Source: Micrasema longulum | Lineage: Eukaryota; Arthropoda; Insecta; Trichoptera; Brachycentridae | Direction of reading: 5' to 3' | Assembly (NCBI GenBank): GCA_022494885.1 | Contig: JAGVSM010002948.1 | Location: forward strand, 1-64,000 | Length of the DNA: 64,000 nt | Shown here: in pieces, positions 44,346-55,125 of the stretch | Numbering within the stretch: the first letter of the stretch is position 1 | Layout: each line of letters begins with the position of its first letter | Translations under genes and position numbers: made by a program | The notes under the pieces: model-generated | Databases searched by the model: none | What the model saw: the letters and a program-made list of their open reading frames with translations, nothing else | What the model was told of the DNA's origin: nothing

Positions 44346-45032
44346 TATTACTTTTTTTCAAATTGTTAAGTCGTATAATTTAGATTTTGGTCCTCTATCG
44401 TCCATATAATGAACTTCATATTTGTTGTATTTTTTTTAGTCGATAAGATTATATCGGGACAGCCATTGGCGTATGCATCGGTTAGGTATTCTTTACACCG
44501 CAATCATCTATAAGCTGCCCACCTAATGAGAATAATAAGAATCGATTATATTTAAACGATCGTAACAACCAGTACGGAATTACGAATCATCCGATTCCTC
44601 GGGGCTGGACCCGTTCTATAATTGGTTGAACAACACCTCCAAGTTGAGCACACAGTACTAATGAATAAATCACCTCCCCGATTGGGTTCCCAGCAATTAT
44701 GGGAACATCTCGCGTCAGGTGTCGGTCCGACCCCCCCCCCTCCTCGCCACCCCTCACGATGCAGACCGCGTATTTATTAAAAAGTATCGAGGGCCGTTTA
44801 CATGTGGACAACACGAGAGCTATGACAATAGTGTCCCAGCTCCGTGAAAAGCCTCCGACCGCGCGGGACAATACAAAAATTTGGCCGCAGTTCACATGTG
44901 AGCGCTGCGAAAATGAATACACGACGGCATTTGTTACGAGCGAATTCACCAAAAATATTATTAATTTTATACCATGATGTATTGGAATTGTGACAGGACG
45001 AACTAAAAATTAAAAATGATTTTTCCATATAC
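44346..45032. other. no clear gene; C-rich run at 44731-44745
   Basis: Mixed composition at 44580-44960; the 121-codon (-) and 92-codon (+) open stretches overlap the C-run and share no recognised domain. Confidence 0.3.
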
Positions 45033-45583
45033 CTCAATCACGAATAACTATCGACGTGCTAATAAGCGACGTGATAACAATTTCTCACCGTGGTTGTTTA
45101 TCGTATTTGCGATCACAATGGACCATCCGTAAACATCTAATATTAAATGTCTAAATATTTACGTTTCGCGACGTATAATCCTGCTGCGCAATCACATATT
45201 TGAATTTCACCGACGTAAATATGGAAAATATTCCAAAACTGCTATATTTATTTGTTTATTTGTTATTTATTATGCTATTTATTGCATTAAGACGGCGGTC
45301 GGCAAGCCAAATGTCATGAAAAGCAGTCGCCATAGTAATTGTTTGTAATTATTTTTTTTACTTTTTTGTATTAGATACTCTTTACCATTTTGCAAATGCA
45401 ATATATTGTATTATTTTTTATAATAGACGCCGATTTTTCTTCAGTGAACTGTATTTAATTACGGGGAAAACAGAAAACAAACCGACACGAGCGTTGACTT
45501 GCGATAGCTTAAGCATGTTTATTATTGTTCATTGCGATCGCTTAAATGCTTAACATGTTTTTAAGCACGTGGATAGTTATTTG
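45033..45583 (+). mobile_element. family T inverted-repeat element, second copy
   Basis: CTCAATCACGAATAACTATCGACGTGCTAATAAGCG at the left and TTAAGCACGTGGATAGTTATTTG at the right, with the same internal order as 15264-15852. Small deletions remove the open stretch seen in that copy. Confidence 0.8.
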
Positions 45584-45756
45584 GCCGCCATTTTCTGCAG
45601 AATTTTTTTTTGGGAACGACACGTTCACGTCAAGACAGCCTGCCCGTTTACTCAGTGGTTACAAATTTAAAGAAATCGTTTCATTCCGTTTCATCTTGTA
45701 ATGTAATAATTTATTTATATAATAAAGGATACACCAAAAGATATTGGAATCTAATT

Positions 45757-46095
45757 TATCTGCTTCTTTTTCTTATCCGCACCCACAATAGGGCACTGCA
45801 TTGTAATGTCAATTTCGGCGTATGTGGATAATTTTTATTACACGGAGGCCCACGCTAAGGGGGTGAGTCTCACGCTTAATATTTCATGTCCCCCCGACCA
45901 GGGATGGAACCCGAGACCTCAAGAATGATGTGCAAACGCGCCATCCACTACGCAATGAAACTGACGTATCTCCACTTAAATTCCTCATTCGGAATGTTTA
46001 CCTGAGAGCAGCCATTGAAGTCGAAAACACTCGTGCATACGTTCTTTTCACGATTCAATTTCACACACAGAACTGTATTTTTCTTACGCCTGGAC
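45757..46095 (-). mobile_element. leader-type SINE, full-length reverse copy
   Basis: On the minus strand: leader AAATACAGTTCTGTGTGTGAAATTGAATCG and TTTTCGACTTCAATGGCTGC, tRNA-like TTGCGTAGTGGATGGCGCG with box B GGTCTCGGGTTCCATCCC, body, and end GGGTGCGGATAAGAAAAAGAAG. Confidence 0.8.
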
Positions 46096-46369
46096 ACAGA
46101 AATCAAATAATTTAATATTTTGAACAAGATACTTCGTTTTTTTTTTTATTTATAATTTGTTAGTAGACTATTAAAGTGAGCCAAAAAATTTTTTTTTAAT
46201 TTTTTTGTATCTTCGCCATGATTTATTAAAGTTTTTTATTTTTAAATTACTCCACGTGCGACGTCACAAGTTAGCTTCCCCTTTATCTTGGTAAGTTCTG
46301 CCGATCGGTCAGTTGACTTACCGTAAACCGAAAATCTATCACAACTCTCTCATCATTGGTTGATTCCGA

Positions 46370-46500
46370 AGAACTAGTAACGTCCTTCGAAGCGGTTCGT
46401 TTTTATTATATTTTCATACATTTTCAAGAAACGTCGCCGTACAATTGAATCTTCTAATTTTTACCGCGCGTAAGAATTTATTTTTTATATCCAATTTTCC
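46370..46500 (-). repeat. family G dispersed repeat
   Basis: AACGTCCTTCGAAGCGGTTCG, TCATACATTTTCAAGAAACGTCGCCGTACAATTGAA, TTTTTACCGCGCGTAAG; as at 9.12 kb. Confidence 0.6.
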
Positions 46501-46639
46501 GTAGGGCTGAGCTTCCTTGTTGACAATTCGTTTCAACGGTATTTACGAAAAGCGTTTTCAACGCTCCAAACGCATTTTTCCAAACTCCAGTCATCCGGAG
46601 CGTTTACAGGAAATAAAACATAAATATCATAATAAAAAT

Positions 46640-47355
46640 TAAAAAATGAGTGGTATAACTGTTAACTGGCTTCTGTGTGCTGGTGATGCCGTGCTTCTTG
46701 CCAGCAGCAAAGAAGACCCGCAATTCTTGGTAACAAAAGTCTACGGTGTATGCAAGAAAAGCGATTTACTTATGAATGTTGATAAATCCAAAGTTATGGT
46801 TTTTGAAAGTATTTTTGAATATGAAATCAGTGTGAACGGAGATATCCTGAATCAGGTAGAAGAATTTGTGTCTCTAGGAAGTATGTTTTCGGGGGATAGA
46901 AATACTGAGAAAGATATTGAAAGGAGGGTGAGTGCCGGGAACAGGGTGAACAGTGCACTGAAATCTACTTTGGAAAACAAATGTTTATTGCAGAAGCAAA
47001 ACCAGCAGTTCACAATGGAGTTCTAGTGCCAACTCTAATGTATGAAGTAGGTTAAATGCTATCGTGTGGTAAAATGATGTATGAAAGGTGCACAAATGTC
47101 GAGATCCGTGAACTGTCTAAGGCTGAGACATGCATTATCGACAGAATTAAGGAAGGGGTGCTGTGTTGGTTAGCGAATGTAGAGCGAATGGACAGCGAAA
47201 GAACGGCTAAAAGGATCTACAGTGCGAACGTTGATGGACAAGTCCATCAAATACTACAAGATGGACATGTCAAGAGTAGGAATAATCGGCGTGCGTGCAT
47301 GAGAAGATGTATGAATGTAGAGGAAGTGAGGTGTGATGGTTTGTTGCTGTAAAAA
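46640..47355 (+). pseudogene. RTE-like LINE, RT thumb to C-terminus (second family)
   Basis: 46646-47026 reads LCAGDAVLLASSKEDPQFLV (a YADD-type box changed to CAGD), NVDKSKVMVFES, VEEFVSLGSMFSGDRNTEKDIERRVSAGNR (thumb). After two shifts 47056-47352 gives VLCWLANVERMDSERTAKRI, YSANVDGQVHQILQDGHVKS, RNNRRACMRRCMNVEEVRCD. The catalytic box is degenerate and the frame is broken, so the copy is dead. It is the best reference for the copies at 7.26 and 26.65 kb. Confidence 0.85.
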
Positions 47356-47675
47356 AGTTTCTCAGTCAAAGCAATTAACTTTGCTGGACATATTCAAATA
47401 ACTTTTAAATGCGATTCCAAATTCACTGTATTATTTCAAAAGCGATAAAATAACGATCTTAGAGTTAAATTACGCGTTTTCTTTCTTTCTGCATAGCCGG
47501 AAATCGTCCGGCACTCGTGAAGCCGGATAGCCGGAGTTCCACCGTATTTACAACATACTACGTACAAATACAAAATAATTGATTCACCCATTTCTGTGGT
47601 CCACTCGGGATCGTTAATTTCAATAAACAATCTGAACTCGCATCTTCGCGCCGCGGGAGGCGGGAGGTTGCCCCC
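47356..47675. other. no gene seen
   Basis: Mixed sequence without recognised features. Confidence 0.3.
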
Positions 47676-47765
47676 TCCAGCGTCCAGCGTCCAGCGTCCA
47701 GCGTCCAGCGCCCAGCGTCCAGCGTCCAGCGCCCAGCGTCCAGCGCCCAGCATCCAGCGGGCAGG
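47676..47765 (+). repeat. CCAGCGY minisatellite, about twelve units
   Basis: CCAGCGT alternating with CCAGCGC across about 85 bp. The open stretches crossing it on both strands are low-complexity products of the 7-bp unit. Confidence 0.95.
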
Positions 47766-47984
47766 TAATGTATTCCGCTGTGGCAATTAGCATCCTTGCG
47801 TTTATCGTCGTTAGCGCTGTTGTTTATTAGTTGACCGATCACGGCGTTCACGGCGTCCACTCGCCCCCGAGCCAACGATACTATATTCTAGAATATTTAT
47901 TGTTAATTTTCACATTAAAATCTCACACTGATTTGAGTATACATATTTCGTTTATTTTAATTTTTAAACCAAACACAAATATCG

Positions 47985-48095
47985 AACAATGAAGAAGTTC
48001 GTTGCTACGGAAAATTAGATACGAAAAATGTTATGTTTTTCGTGGTAAATGTGCGGCGAATTTTTTTTGAAAATACACGAAAAATTAATAGAAAA
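47985..48095 (+). repeat. family G dispersed repeat
   Basis: GAAGAAGTTCGTTGCTACGGAAAATTAGATACGAAAAATG and CGTGGTAAATGTGCGGCGAA. Confidence 0.6.
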
Positions 48096-48400
48096 TTAAC
48101 TAACAATATTTTGAGTTTGTCCAAATTTTTGCAGACAAGGACTGGATTGAACTCCCCGGGGAGTTGTTAATGTTTACACCCTACAACAGAGATGAAGAAC
48201 TTTTTAGAGAATATAATATAAAAGTCTAGGCACCTACAGGGCTTATGACCTGTCATAGGCTGGTTTAAGTGGCCACTTTACACACTGTGTAACATTCACC
48301 ATTCTGCCCATATTTGAACATCTATACTTAAGTTCTTTCATCTGTCGATGTTTGTGAAGTTAAAGAGCTGAAATCTTTATTTATGCGGGTGAGATTGTTT
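48096..48400 (-). repeat. family F repeat
   Basis: TTGAGTTTGTCCAAATTTTTGCAGACAAGG, CTCCCCGGGGAGTTGTTAATG, ACAACAGAGATGAAGAAC, CTTATGACCTGTCATAGGCTGG, GTGGCCACTTTACACACTGTG, GAAATCTTTATTTATGCGGGTGAGATT, then a sharp junction at about 48397. Confidence 0.85.
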
Positions 48401-48625
48401 TGTTCGGTTTTTATTTATAAATCATATAACACAGAGTATTTTACAAGTATAATACGTTGAATTACATTCCCAGGAGTTACAAGAACTCAATTCGGGACAT
48501 AAATAATATTAGCATTTAGAAAATAACACATATTGAGAACAACAAAGGAACAAAGCAAGTTTAGCACCTTTATAACTAAAATATAGCGCAACAATATATA
48601 CGCCTAAAACCCTTTCTTACGATTC
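48401..48625 (-). repeat. family R-like LINE 3' end, reversed
   Basis: TTTTTATTTATAAATC, TTACATTCCCAGGAGTTACAAGAACTCAATTCGGGACATAAATA; an arrangement like 21.0 and 53.8 kb. Confidence 0.4.
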
Positions 48626-48849
48626 GTGTAATTGAATTATTTCACCTTCGTACCCCACTACCCCACTACCCCACTAGGCAAAGTCTGAAAATTTTATTTT
48701 ATCAATTTCTCAGAAAACAACCAACTTTATTTTATGATTTTTTATTAAAAAAAACGTAACGGTATAAAAAACGGTTCAGGTCTTCCTCCTCGAGCTGACA
48801 TTTATTTATAATTTTTTTGCAAAAAAATAATATACATACTTAATAACAG

Positions 48850-49365
48850 GGAATCTATATAAAAGCAATGAATGTAAAATGAAAACGGAGTGTTCTCTGT
48901 TTATGATAGTCTCCATCTAACATGGCACAGCCTGCTCTAAGATGGAGATTAACATGGATATTTGAACATAGAGTTCCCGACATGCGACGGACTCTGAACG
49001 AGCGAGAGCCATCGCAGCAAGGTCCGATGCGCATTCTACAAGAGGTCGTCTTAAACTTGTTCATAGTCAGTTTGAAAAACCGAGGTTTTCCGTAACATTC
49101 GGCTTAAAACGGAAAAGATGTTTGGCCTCGGCTCGGGAGGAGGAGGCTACCCGATATTGTCGCTTCTCCTTCATCATAACGAAGAGATCACCCGGTGGTA
49201 GAAAATTACTATAGCCAAGATCCCCGGAATGGTCCGCCTCCTTCGCTAACGCGTCCACTTTTCCGTTACCGGGAATACCCACTACAATGGCTAGCGATCC
49301 GAGATTTTTTTTATTGAAATTGTTAATAACGTTATCCAATTTACAATTTTTGAGATTCAAGTCCT
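48850..49365 (-). pseudogene. LINE C-terminus with RNase H end
   Basis: Minus strand from 49360: VVGIPGNGKVDALAKEADHS (RNase H end; the usual GNE-AD reads GNG-VD), GDLGYSNFLPPGDLFVMMKE, then a shift and MNKFKTTSCRMRIGPCCDGS (CRMRxGH-type), NIHVNLHLRAGCAMLDGDYH. It matches the end of I/R1-type LINE proteins, with key residues altered. Confidence 0.75.
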
Positions 49366-49369
49366 ACCT

Positions 49370-49595
49370 CCAATCGAGCAAAACCCCGTGTTGAGTTGGG
49401 ACGAATGATAAACTTCAACAACATGGCACGACAAATATGATATAAAATAAGAAACACCGTTGAAAATAATACATGGCACATCAATATTAAAAGACAAACA
49501 TTTCATTTACACGAAACAAACTCAAATATTTTATAAACCATTATTTCCAACTCGAATCCCTCCCACCAAGGAAAATCCAGTCCAAAACGCGTAGG
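49370..49595 (-). repeat. family R repeat
   Basis: GAGCAAAACCCCGTGTTGAGTTGGGACGAATGAT, AACAACATGGCACGACAAAT, ACATGGCACATCAATAT, CTCGAATCCCTCCCACCAAGGAAAATCCAG; partner of 10531-10760. Confidence 0.55.
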
Positions 49596-50349
49596 TATTT
49601 TTATTGATAAATTTTCATACGAATTCATTATGTTCAATATGTATTTAAGATATTATACAAAATTATTATAATGTTTTCCTCGGCACGGGACACCCCAGTG
49701 AGTGATTATAATTGTAAAAGAAATAATACATAAATTGTGAAAGTATAAACAAACTAAATGAATTACTTGGATAAAAAATATCAATAAAATACCTTTGGTT
49801 ATGTTTGATTATTTTGTTTTATTTGACCAACGAGCGCTTTCCGCTAAGTATGCATATTCAGGACTGGAAAATCGTTTACATTTCAAACTTATTCACAAGT
49901 TTTTGAGAGGTAAGATCGTCGGGTAATTGCTTTTATGCAGCGCGCTATGCACCGCCCCCGTTAGGTTCACGAACAGGAACAGGAACAGGGGTGAAGCACT
50001 CAGAGATATTTCCGAGAACCATCAGTCAGTTTCCGCGGCGCAATGCGGACTATATGGAATATGGAGTGATGGTGAGGCAATAAGCGGCCCATTAATGGTG
50101 CCTATCTCCCGTGGGATCTCCCCTCCCCGTGGCTCTCCGAACCCTTCCCATTACACGCCATAGACAAATCACAATACAATGCTAACAATGTGAAGGTAGT
50201 TACTTCGTATTCAGACTTCAGGGGTCATGAAGTTTTATTTTAATTTTTAATGAATAGTTTTTATATCGGAATATGAGTAGGGTCCCAGATACTATGGGAT
50301 TCAATTTACAAAGCTGTAACTGTAACGTGCAAATCCTGTCCTGACCCTG
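49596..50349. other. no gene seen
   Basis: AT-rich until 49900, then mixed. The open stretch 49927-50163 has no domain. Confidence 0.35.
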
Positions 50350-50500
50350 AACAGCCTCTCTATAACAATGGACGGAGGATCTTCTGAGCTTTAAGTACTT
50401 GAGAGATCACATCATTGAGGATGGTGACATGCATAAAAGGCTCGTCACCCGCCTAGAAATTGCTGGAGCAACTGTAAACATGATGCCGTCTATTTAAAAA
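50350..50500 (+). pseudogene. LINE thumb-segment scrap
   Basis: 50385-50495 reads YLRDHIIEDGDMHKRLVTRL, EIAGATVNMMPS, matching the YLGSxIxxDGxxxxEIxxRIxxA block after the RT catalytic domain in RTE-like proteins. Confidence 0.55.
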
Positions 50501-50639
50501 AAACATATTTCTGTACTCAGTCAAAACGAAATAAATCAGAACGCCAAACTTCTTCTCGGAGTTTCGAGAGTAAGTGCTTGACGAGAATATTAAGTGTAAG
50601 GTGGCTCAATTTCATAACAGTCGAACGTTTTAATGGATA

Positions 50640-51180
50640 ATGGATAAAGCGGATGGACGAGCGAGAGCCGCAACTTGTAAAAGAACGGCGCTTTTCATCT
50701 CAGAATTTCCCCTTGGCTTTGCTAAACGCTGGCGCTGTATAAAACAAAATACGCAGCAGCCTTGGGAGGATCATTACCGCGCTTCTTCTAAAGGTAAAAT
50801 TTCATCACTCAACCCAACGCTGGCTGATGCAGCAAACTTCCGTTGCCATCACCAAAGTACTTTCTAAACGACCCAAATCTTTACCGGACACGGAGCTATG
50901 AGAAGTTACCCATATAGGTTTAAATTAAGGAATGATGACTATTGTCCATGCGATGATATTTCTTCGCAAAGTATCGAACATTATTTGTTATTTCATTGCC
51001 CATTTTTCAGTTTTCAACGCCATAATCTTGAAGCAAAATGCAGAAAATATGGAATATCCTTAACAGATATCCACACTGTCGTTAAAAGTAGTTATCACGA
51101 GCCATTGTTCTTAGACTTTGCAACAATGGGGATTGGACTCATAAAGGTAATAAAAATAATTGATGGTAATTAAATCAGCG
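50640..51180 (+). pseudogene. LINE C-terminus, relative of the 27.6 kb copy
   Basis: ISEFPLGFAKRWRCI, WEDHYRASSKGKISSLNPTL, ADAANFRCHHQSTF and stop; after a shift TGHGAMRSYPYRFKLRNDDY, CPCD...EHYLLFHCPFFSFQRHNLEAKC. This is the same order as FPLSFSKRK ... TGHGGFMSYLHRF ... CPCD ... HCPLFSFQR at 27.6-28.2 kb, but frameshifted. Confidence 0.8.
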
Positions 51181-51744
51181 AACTTCCCATTTCCAAGACA
51201 AACAAAAACGATTTTTTCCGAGTACCTAAGCCTTGTTCATGACACGTAAGGCTACTAAATACAGGGGTCCAAATATATAAAAAAAATAAAAAAAACGTTT
51301 TAATGGTGCTGCGGTGGACCTGGCTCGAACGCGTACTGCGAATGCCCCAGGAGAGACAATTGATTCAATAAATAATGCCGAGAAAAACAAAGTAAAAATT
51401 GGCTCAAACATAGCACCTTAGCATTGCATCTAGAATGACTTGTCCTAATTTCACGTCGCTAAAACTTTCTGTTTCGGAGGAGTTCCTGTGACGGACAAAC
51501 AAACATACAAACACACACATGTGTTTTTTGTTTTGTAATACCATCGTCTAATTAGGCATGAAGATTCACCAATTTTGAAGATGTCACATAGGCGAAAGCC
51601 TGAGTTGGCTAATAATTAAAATAATATAACTAAACCGAGGATTTTTTTTGATTTATATCAAAATCGCAGATATATTATTTTTTATTTTGTTTAAATGCAA
51701 GAAAACTGTATTTATAAAAGAAATCTTCATTCATTATTAACTTA
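51181..51744. other. no gene seen
   Basis: Mixed and AT-rich; GACGGACAAACAAACATACAAACACACACA at 51492-51520 is low complexity and resembles a LINE 3' UTR word. Confidence 0.35.
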
Positions 51745-52015
51745 ACTGTCCACCTCGCAGTCTAATGGTCAGCGCAATTGGCTACCACGCAGGAGGTCTC
51801 AGGCTCGATTTCCGACATGTTTGATATTAAATATTTATTTAAAAATGTTTTTTTGCACTGTAATACTTTATAGTCCCTGGACTGGTTGGTACCTAAAGCG
51901 TAAACTGATCATCTTACCTTCATCAAATAAAAATGATTAAGATACGCTGCGGTCGGTGTAGCAATCAATGTAGTAACCTATGCACCATTAGGTGCGGAAG
52001 GGAATTTTTATTATA
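51745..52015 (+). mobile_element. tRNA-type SINE
   Basis: CCTCGCAGTCTAATGGTCAGCGC (box A), GGTCTCAGGCTCGATTTCC (box B), body through GGTAAGATGATCAG's complement, and end CACCATTAGGTGCGGAAGGGAAT, tail lost. Confidence 0.85.
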
Positions 52016-52448
52016 ACAGTTGACATAATCATTCATTAAAATGACAAAAAGTTTGACTTCTGCGCGTCGGCGTAGGGAAGGGGAGGGAACCAATAGCAGA
52101 CAGGGCGGCGCGGCGCTCTGAGCGCGTTACCGTTACACGGTCGCTATACAATCTATACATGTCGTTATAATAGTCGGTAGTCGGTAGGTAGGCACACAAA
52201 TTATTACACAATACACAATGCTCTATACGGAAGATCACAATAAAACACCATAATTGTGATTATTATCCATTTTGTTCTGCGATGATTTATAAAGATACAT
52301 GGTGATACTTTTTTACCGTCGCAATTTTTTTTTCTTAAAGCATCTAAAACATTTAAGTTTGTAAGTGAAAATTCTTGATGGAAGTTCATTGTAATTTATT
52401 ACATAAATAAAAGACATGTGATATTTTAATCCACAAATTTGGAATATG
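52016..52448. other. no gene seen
   Basis: GGGGAGGGAACC and GGCGGCGCGGCGC patch near 52075-52120; otherwise AT-rich. Confidence 0.3.
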
Positions 52449-52546
52449 CAGTGACCGGTTTCATCGCTGTTTTGTATAAATACACTGCACTCCTTAATAA
52501 AGATACCAGTCTCGAAAATGTCGCGAAAGCGATGAAACCGGTCACT
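52449..52546. repeat. perfect 20-bp inverted repeat with 58-base spacer
   Basis: CAGTGACCGGTTTCATCGCT at 52449-52468 and its exact complement at 52527-52546. The CCGGTTTC core resembles words at 11058 (GACCGGTTTCAGAGC) and the hairpin-bearing ends of several insect repeats. Confidence 0.93.
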
Positions 52547-52734
52547 GGATATAATAAAGTATCACTCGTCTTATATTTATATAATTGAAGAAAATCTAAA
52601 TTTCATTTTTTTATATTTTAAAAAAAATAAATATTTGCGTTTTTATGTTTTACCTAAATATTTCATTTTGAGAGCCATTTTCAACGAGTTGTAAATAACT
52701 CACTATTAAAAAATGGAATCAAATTGGGGTAGAG

Positions 52735-52800
52735 TGGGATTCGAACCACAGACATTTGACGAGACACTAGCCACAGGACCACAACCCGATTCACTTAATT
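52735..52800 (-). mobile_element. tRNA-derived remnant
   Basis: On the minus strand: GGTCCTGTGGCTAGTGTC (box A-like) and GTGGTTCGAATCCCAC (T-arm with perfect box B). The span is too short (about 62 nt) for a cloverleaf, so it is a relic or SINE head, not a tRNA gene. Confidence 0.45.
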
Positions 52801-52824
52801 ATTAATCAAAACTGACAGAAAGTT

Positions 52825-52940
52825 TCCTGGCTGAACATCAAGAGCTTTTTCGCGCATTTGCCGATCTGCAAAGAGCATTTGACAGAGTTGAGAGAGAAAA
52901 ATTTAGGAAGATTTTATCGGAGTGTAGAGATGACAGCAAC
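52825..52940 (+). pseudogene. RT motif A fragment of a LINE
   Basis: HQELFRAFADLQRAFDRVER, EKFRKILSECRDD corresponds to the motif A region (AFxDLxxAFDRV) of RTE-like reverse transcriptases. Nothing further of the RT is present. Confidence 0.6.
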
Positions 52941-52987
52941 GCGCTATGTAATACGGGCTATTGCACTATTATATTATAAGAACAGCA

Positions 52988-53280
52988 AAGCATCTTCTTC
53001 TTCTTCAGCCTTCTTCTCTCCACTGCTGGATAAAGGCCTCTTCAAAACGTTTACACTCCTTTCTATACCGCGCTTTTTTCATCCATGTTATACCGGCCAT
53101 CGAGTGTATCTATATCGTCGGCCTATCTTTTTCACGGTGGCCCAACACCTCTTTAGTTTGCCCGCGGTCTCCACATTCTGGGTGTCTCGCCGAGTGTCTT
53201 GCCCACTTTCGTTTCAATGTCGCTGTAAGATCCAAGATATTCACGACTCCGGTTCGGCGCCAAAATTTATAATTTCCTAT
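52988..53280 (-). pseudogene. RTE-type LINE C-terminus with GAA-repeat tail
   Basis: Minus strand: ATLKRKWARHSARHPECGDR, GVLGHREKDRPTI, WMKKARYRKECKRFEEAFIQQW. This follows SLKWRWAGHIARR ... WRALxExYVQQW of lepidopteran RTE proteins. A GAAGAAGAAGAAG tail lies at 52989-53003. Degenerate. Confidence 0.7.
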
Positions 53281-53446
53281 TATATCTTAATGCCGAGCAT
53301 CTGTCTTGCCATCCTTGGAATCCAAATTATATTCACTTAATTGATTAACGAACAAAATAACTGTGTAACTTGGCAAATTCCCGTATTTTTCACTTCACTA
53401 CTTGTAGATGCAATTAAATATTGTTTTATTGCCAGTTGCACCAGAA

Positions 53447-53712
53447 GCTCAATCACAAATAACTATCGACGTGCTTAAACATATGCTAAGCATTTGAGAA
53501 TCACTATGACCAATAATGAACATGCTTAAGTTATCGCAGTCATAAGTCAACTCGCATGTAATTTTTGAGTCAACGCTCGTGTCTGTTTGTTTTTTATTTT
53601 CCTCGTAAAGAAATACAGTTCATTGTCGGAAAATCGGCGTTTACGATAAAAATAATACAATATATTGCATTAAAAAAATTGTAAGGAGTATCTAATACAA
53701 AAAAGTGAATTT
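53447..53712 (-). mobile_element. family T element, first part (split copy)
   Basis: AGCTCAATCACAAATAACTATCGACGTGCTTAA at 53447, continuing as the complement of the 15264-15852 copy up to CTAATACAAAAAAGTGAATTTT, where a LINE has inserted. Confidence 0.85.
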
Positions 53713-54528
53713 TTTATTTTTGTTTTTATTTTTTATTTTATTTTTTTTATTTTTTTATTTTTTATTTCAAAATACAAAAATGTACAAAAACACAATTGTA
53801 TTCCCATGAGTTAGCAAACTCATTCTGGGATTATACAATTAAAGATTATCAGATAAAAATAAAAATTCATTTAGTTGAACATAATTAAAACAAAAATGGA
53901 CATATCTCGGAGACCTTTTTAAAAACAAATTATAATATATTATTTAACATTAAATCACATGGGTCAAGGGTTATCGATAAATAATTTGAGGAAATGATTT
54001 TTTAGTGTTATTTGATTTCCATTCGTAGACTGGTAAGAAATTGATTTAAAGTGAATGGGCAGGAGGTTATATTGAGTAGAGGCAATGTAGAGGAATTTAG
54101 AGGGTAAATGTAGACAGTTATGAGATCGTGTGCGATGGTTATGTATATCACTGTTAAAAGTAAGCGCTAAATTCGAGTTTCATTTATGTTGCAATATTTG
54201 TACAAAAGTGTTAGTTATTTCATATGAAGGTAAAATACTAAAAGGAATTATATTTGTCTCGGAATATATCTCCTTTATGCTTTTATCTCTTGGAAAACAA
54301 AATACATTTCTTATTGCTCTATTTTGTAGAACCTGTATTTCCGCAATCCTTTTTTTCGTCGCAAATCCCCAGACACACAGACACAGGTAAGATAGGATAG
54401 ATGAGAGTGAAACATGGCGAAATATACGGCCCGAAGAAGTGTTGTTGGAAGCATGTTCTGAAGTCTATACAGGATTCCAGAAATTGGCGCAATTTTAGAT
54501 TTTACATGATCAAACTGATCATTCCAAT
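53713..54528 (-). pseudogene. 5'-truncated LINE inserted in family T
   Basis: Minus strand: HVKSKIAPISGILYRLQNML, LRAVYFAMFHSHLSYL, then KRIAEIQVLQNRAIRNVFCF, PRDKSIKEIYSETNIIPFSI, one TGA, NHRTRSHNCLHLPSKF and NGNQITLKNHFLKLFIDN. It is the C-terminal third of a CR1/Jockey-group protein with a single in-frame stop plus one shift. Its A-rich 3' end appears as a T-rich run at 53713-53768. Confidence 0.85.
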
Positions 54529-54843
54529 TAAATTACTATGGCGACTGCTTTTCTTGACATTTGGTTTGCCAACCGCCGCCGGCTAAATGCAATAAATAGC
54601 ATGACAAATAATAAATAAATAAATAAAAATAGCAGTTTTGTAATATTTTCTATATTTACACCGGTAAAATTCAAATATGTGATTGCGCAGCAGGATTATA
54701 CGTCGCGAAATGTAAATATTTTGACATTTAATATTAGGTTTTCACGAATGCTCCATTGTGATCGCGAATACGATAAACAACCATGGTGAGAAATTGTTAT
54801 CAAGTCGCTTATTAGCACGTCGATAGTTATTTGTGATTGAGCT
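54529..54843 (-). mobile_element. family T element, second part (split copy)
   Basis: Resumes at ATTACTATGGCGACTGCTTTTC and ends ACGTCGATAGTTATTTGTGATTGAGCT at 54843, completing the inverted-repeat element started at 53447. Confidence 0.85.
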
Positions 54844-54929
54844 ACTCTGGGCGCGAATAAAAATCGTGAGTTAATAGAGTTATCGTAATCATCGTCATCG
54901 GCACTGCAATTTTGGCCACTTTGGCCACA

Positions 54930-55125
54930 CACAAACCACACTTAAATCAGCCAATGACAGGTCATAAGCCCCGTAAATGCCTGTACTTTCATATTCCCTT
55001 CACTAAAATGTTCTCCATATCTGTTGTAATTTGTTGATCTCTCCCTAGGAGGTGATATCCAGTATTTTGTCTACAAACATTTGGACGAACTCAAAATATT
55101 GCTCAAATTATACACTCTGAGTCAC
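54930..55125 (+). repeat. family F repeat
   Basis: CACTTAAATCAGCCAATGACAGGTCATAAGCCCCGTAAATGCC, CACTAAAATGTTCTCC, CTCCCTAGGAGGTGATATCCAG, ACAAACATTTGGACGAACTC. Confidence 0.85.

Noticed and set aside
47436..47875. Long open stretches of repeated ALDAGRW-type protein on the minus strand
   Set aside because: They are the translation of the CCAGCGY minisatellite; they appear in two frames and have no homology.
52735..52800. tRNA gene on the minus strand
   Set aside because: The T-arm is good, but about 62 nt is too short and the acceptor stem pairs only partly.
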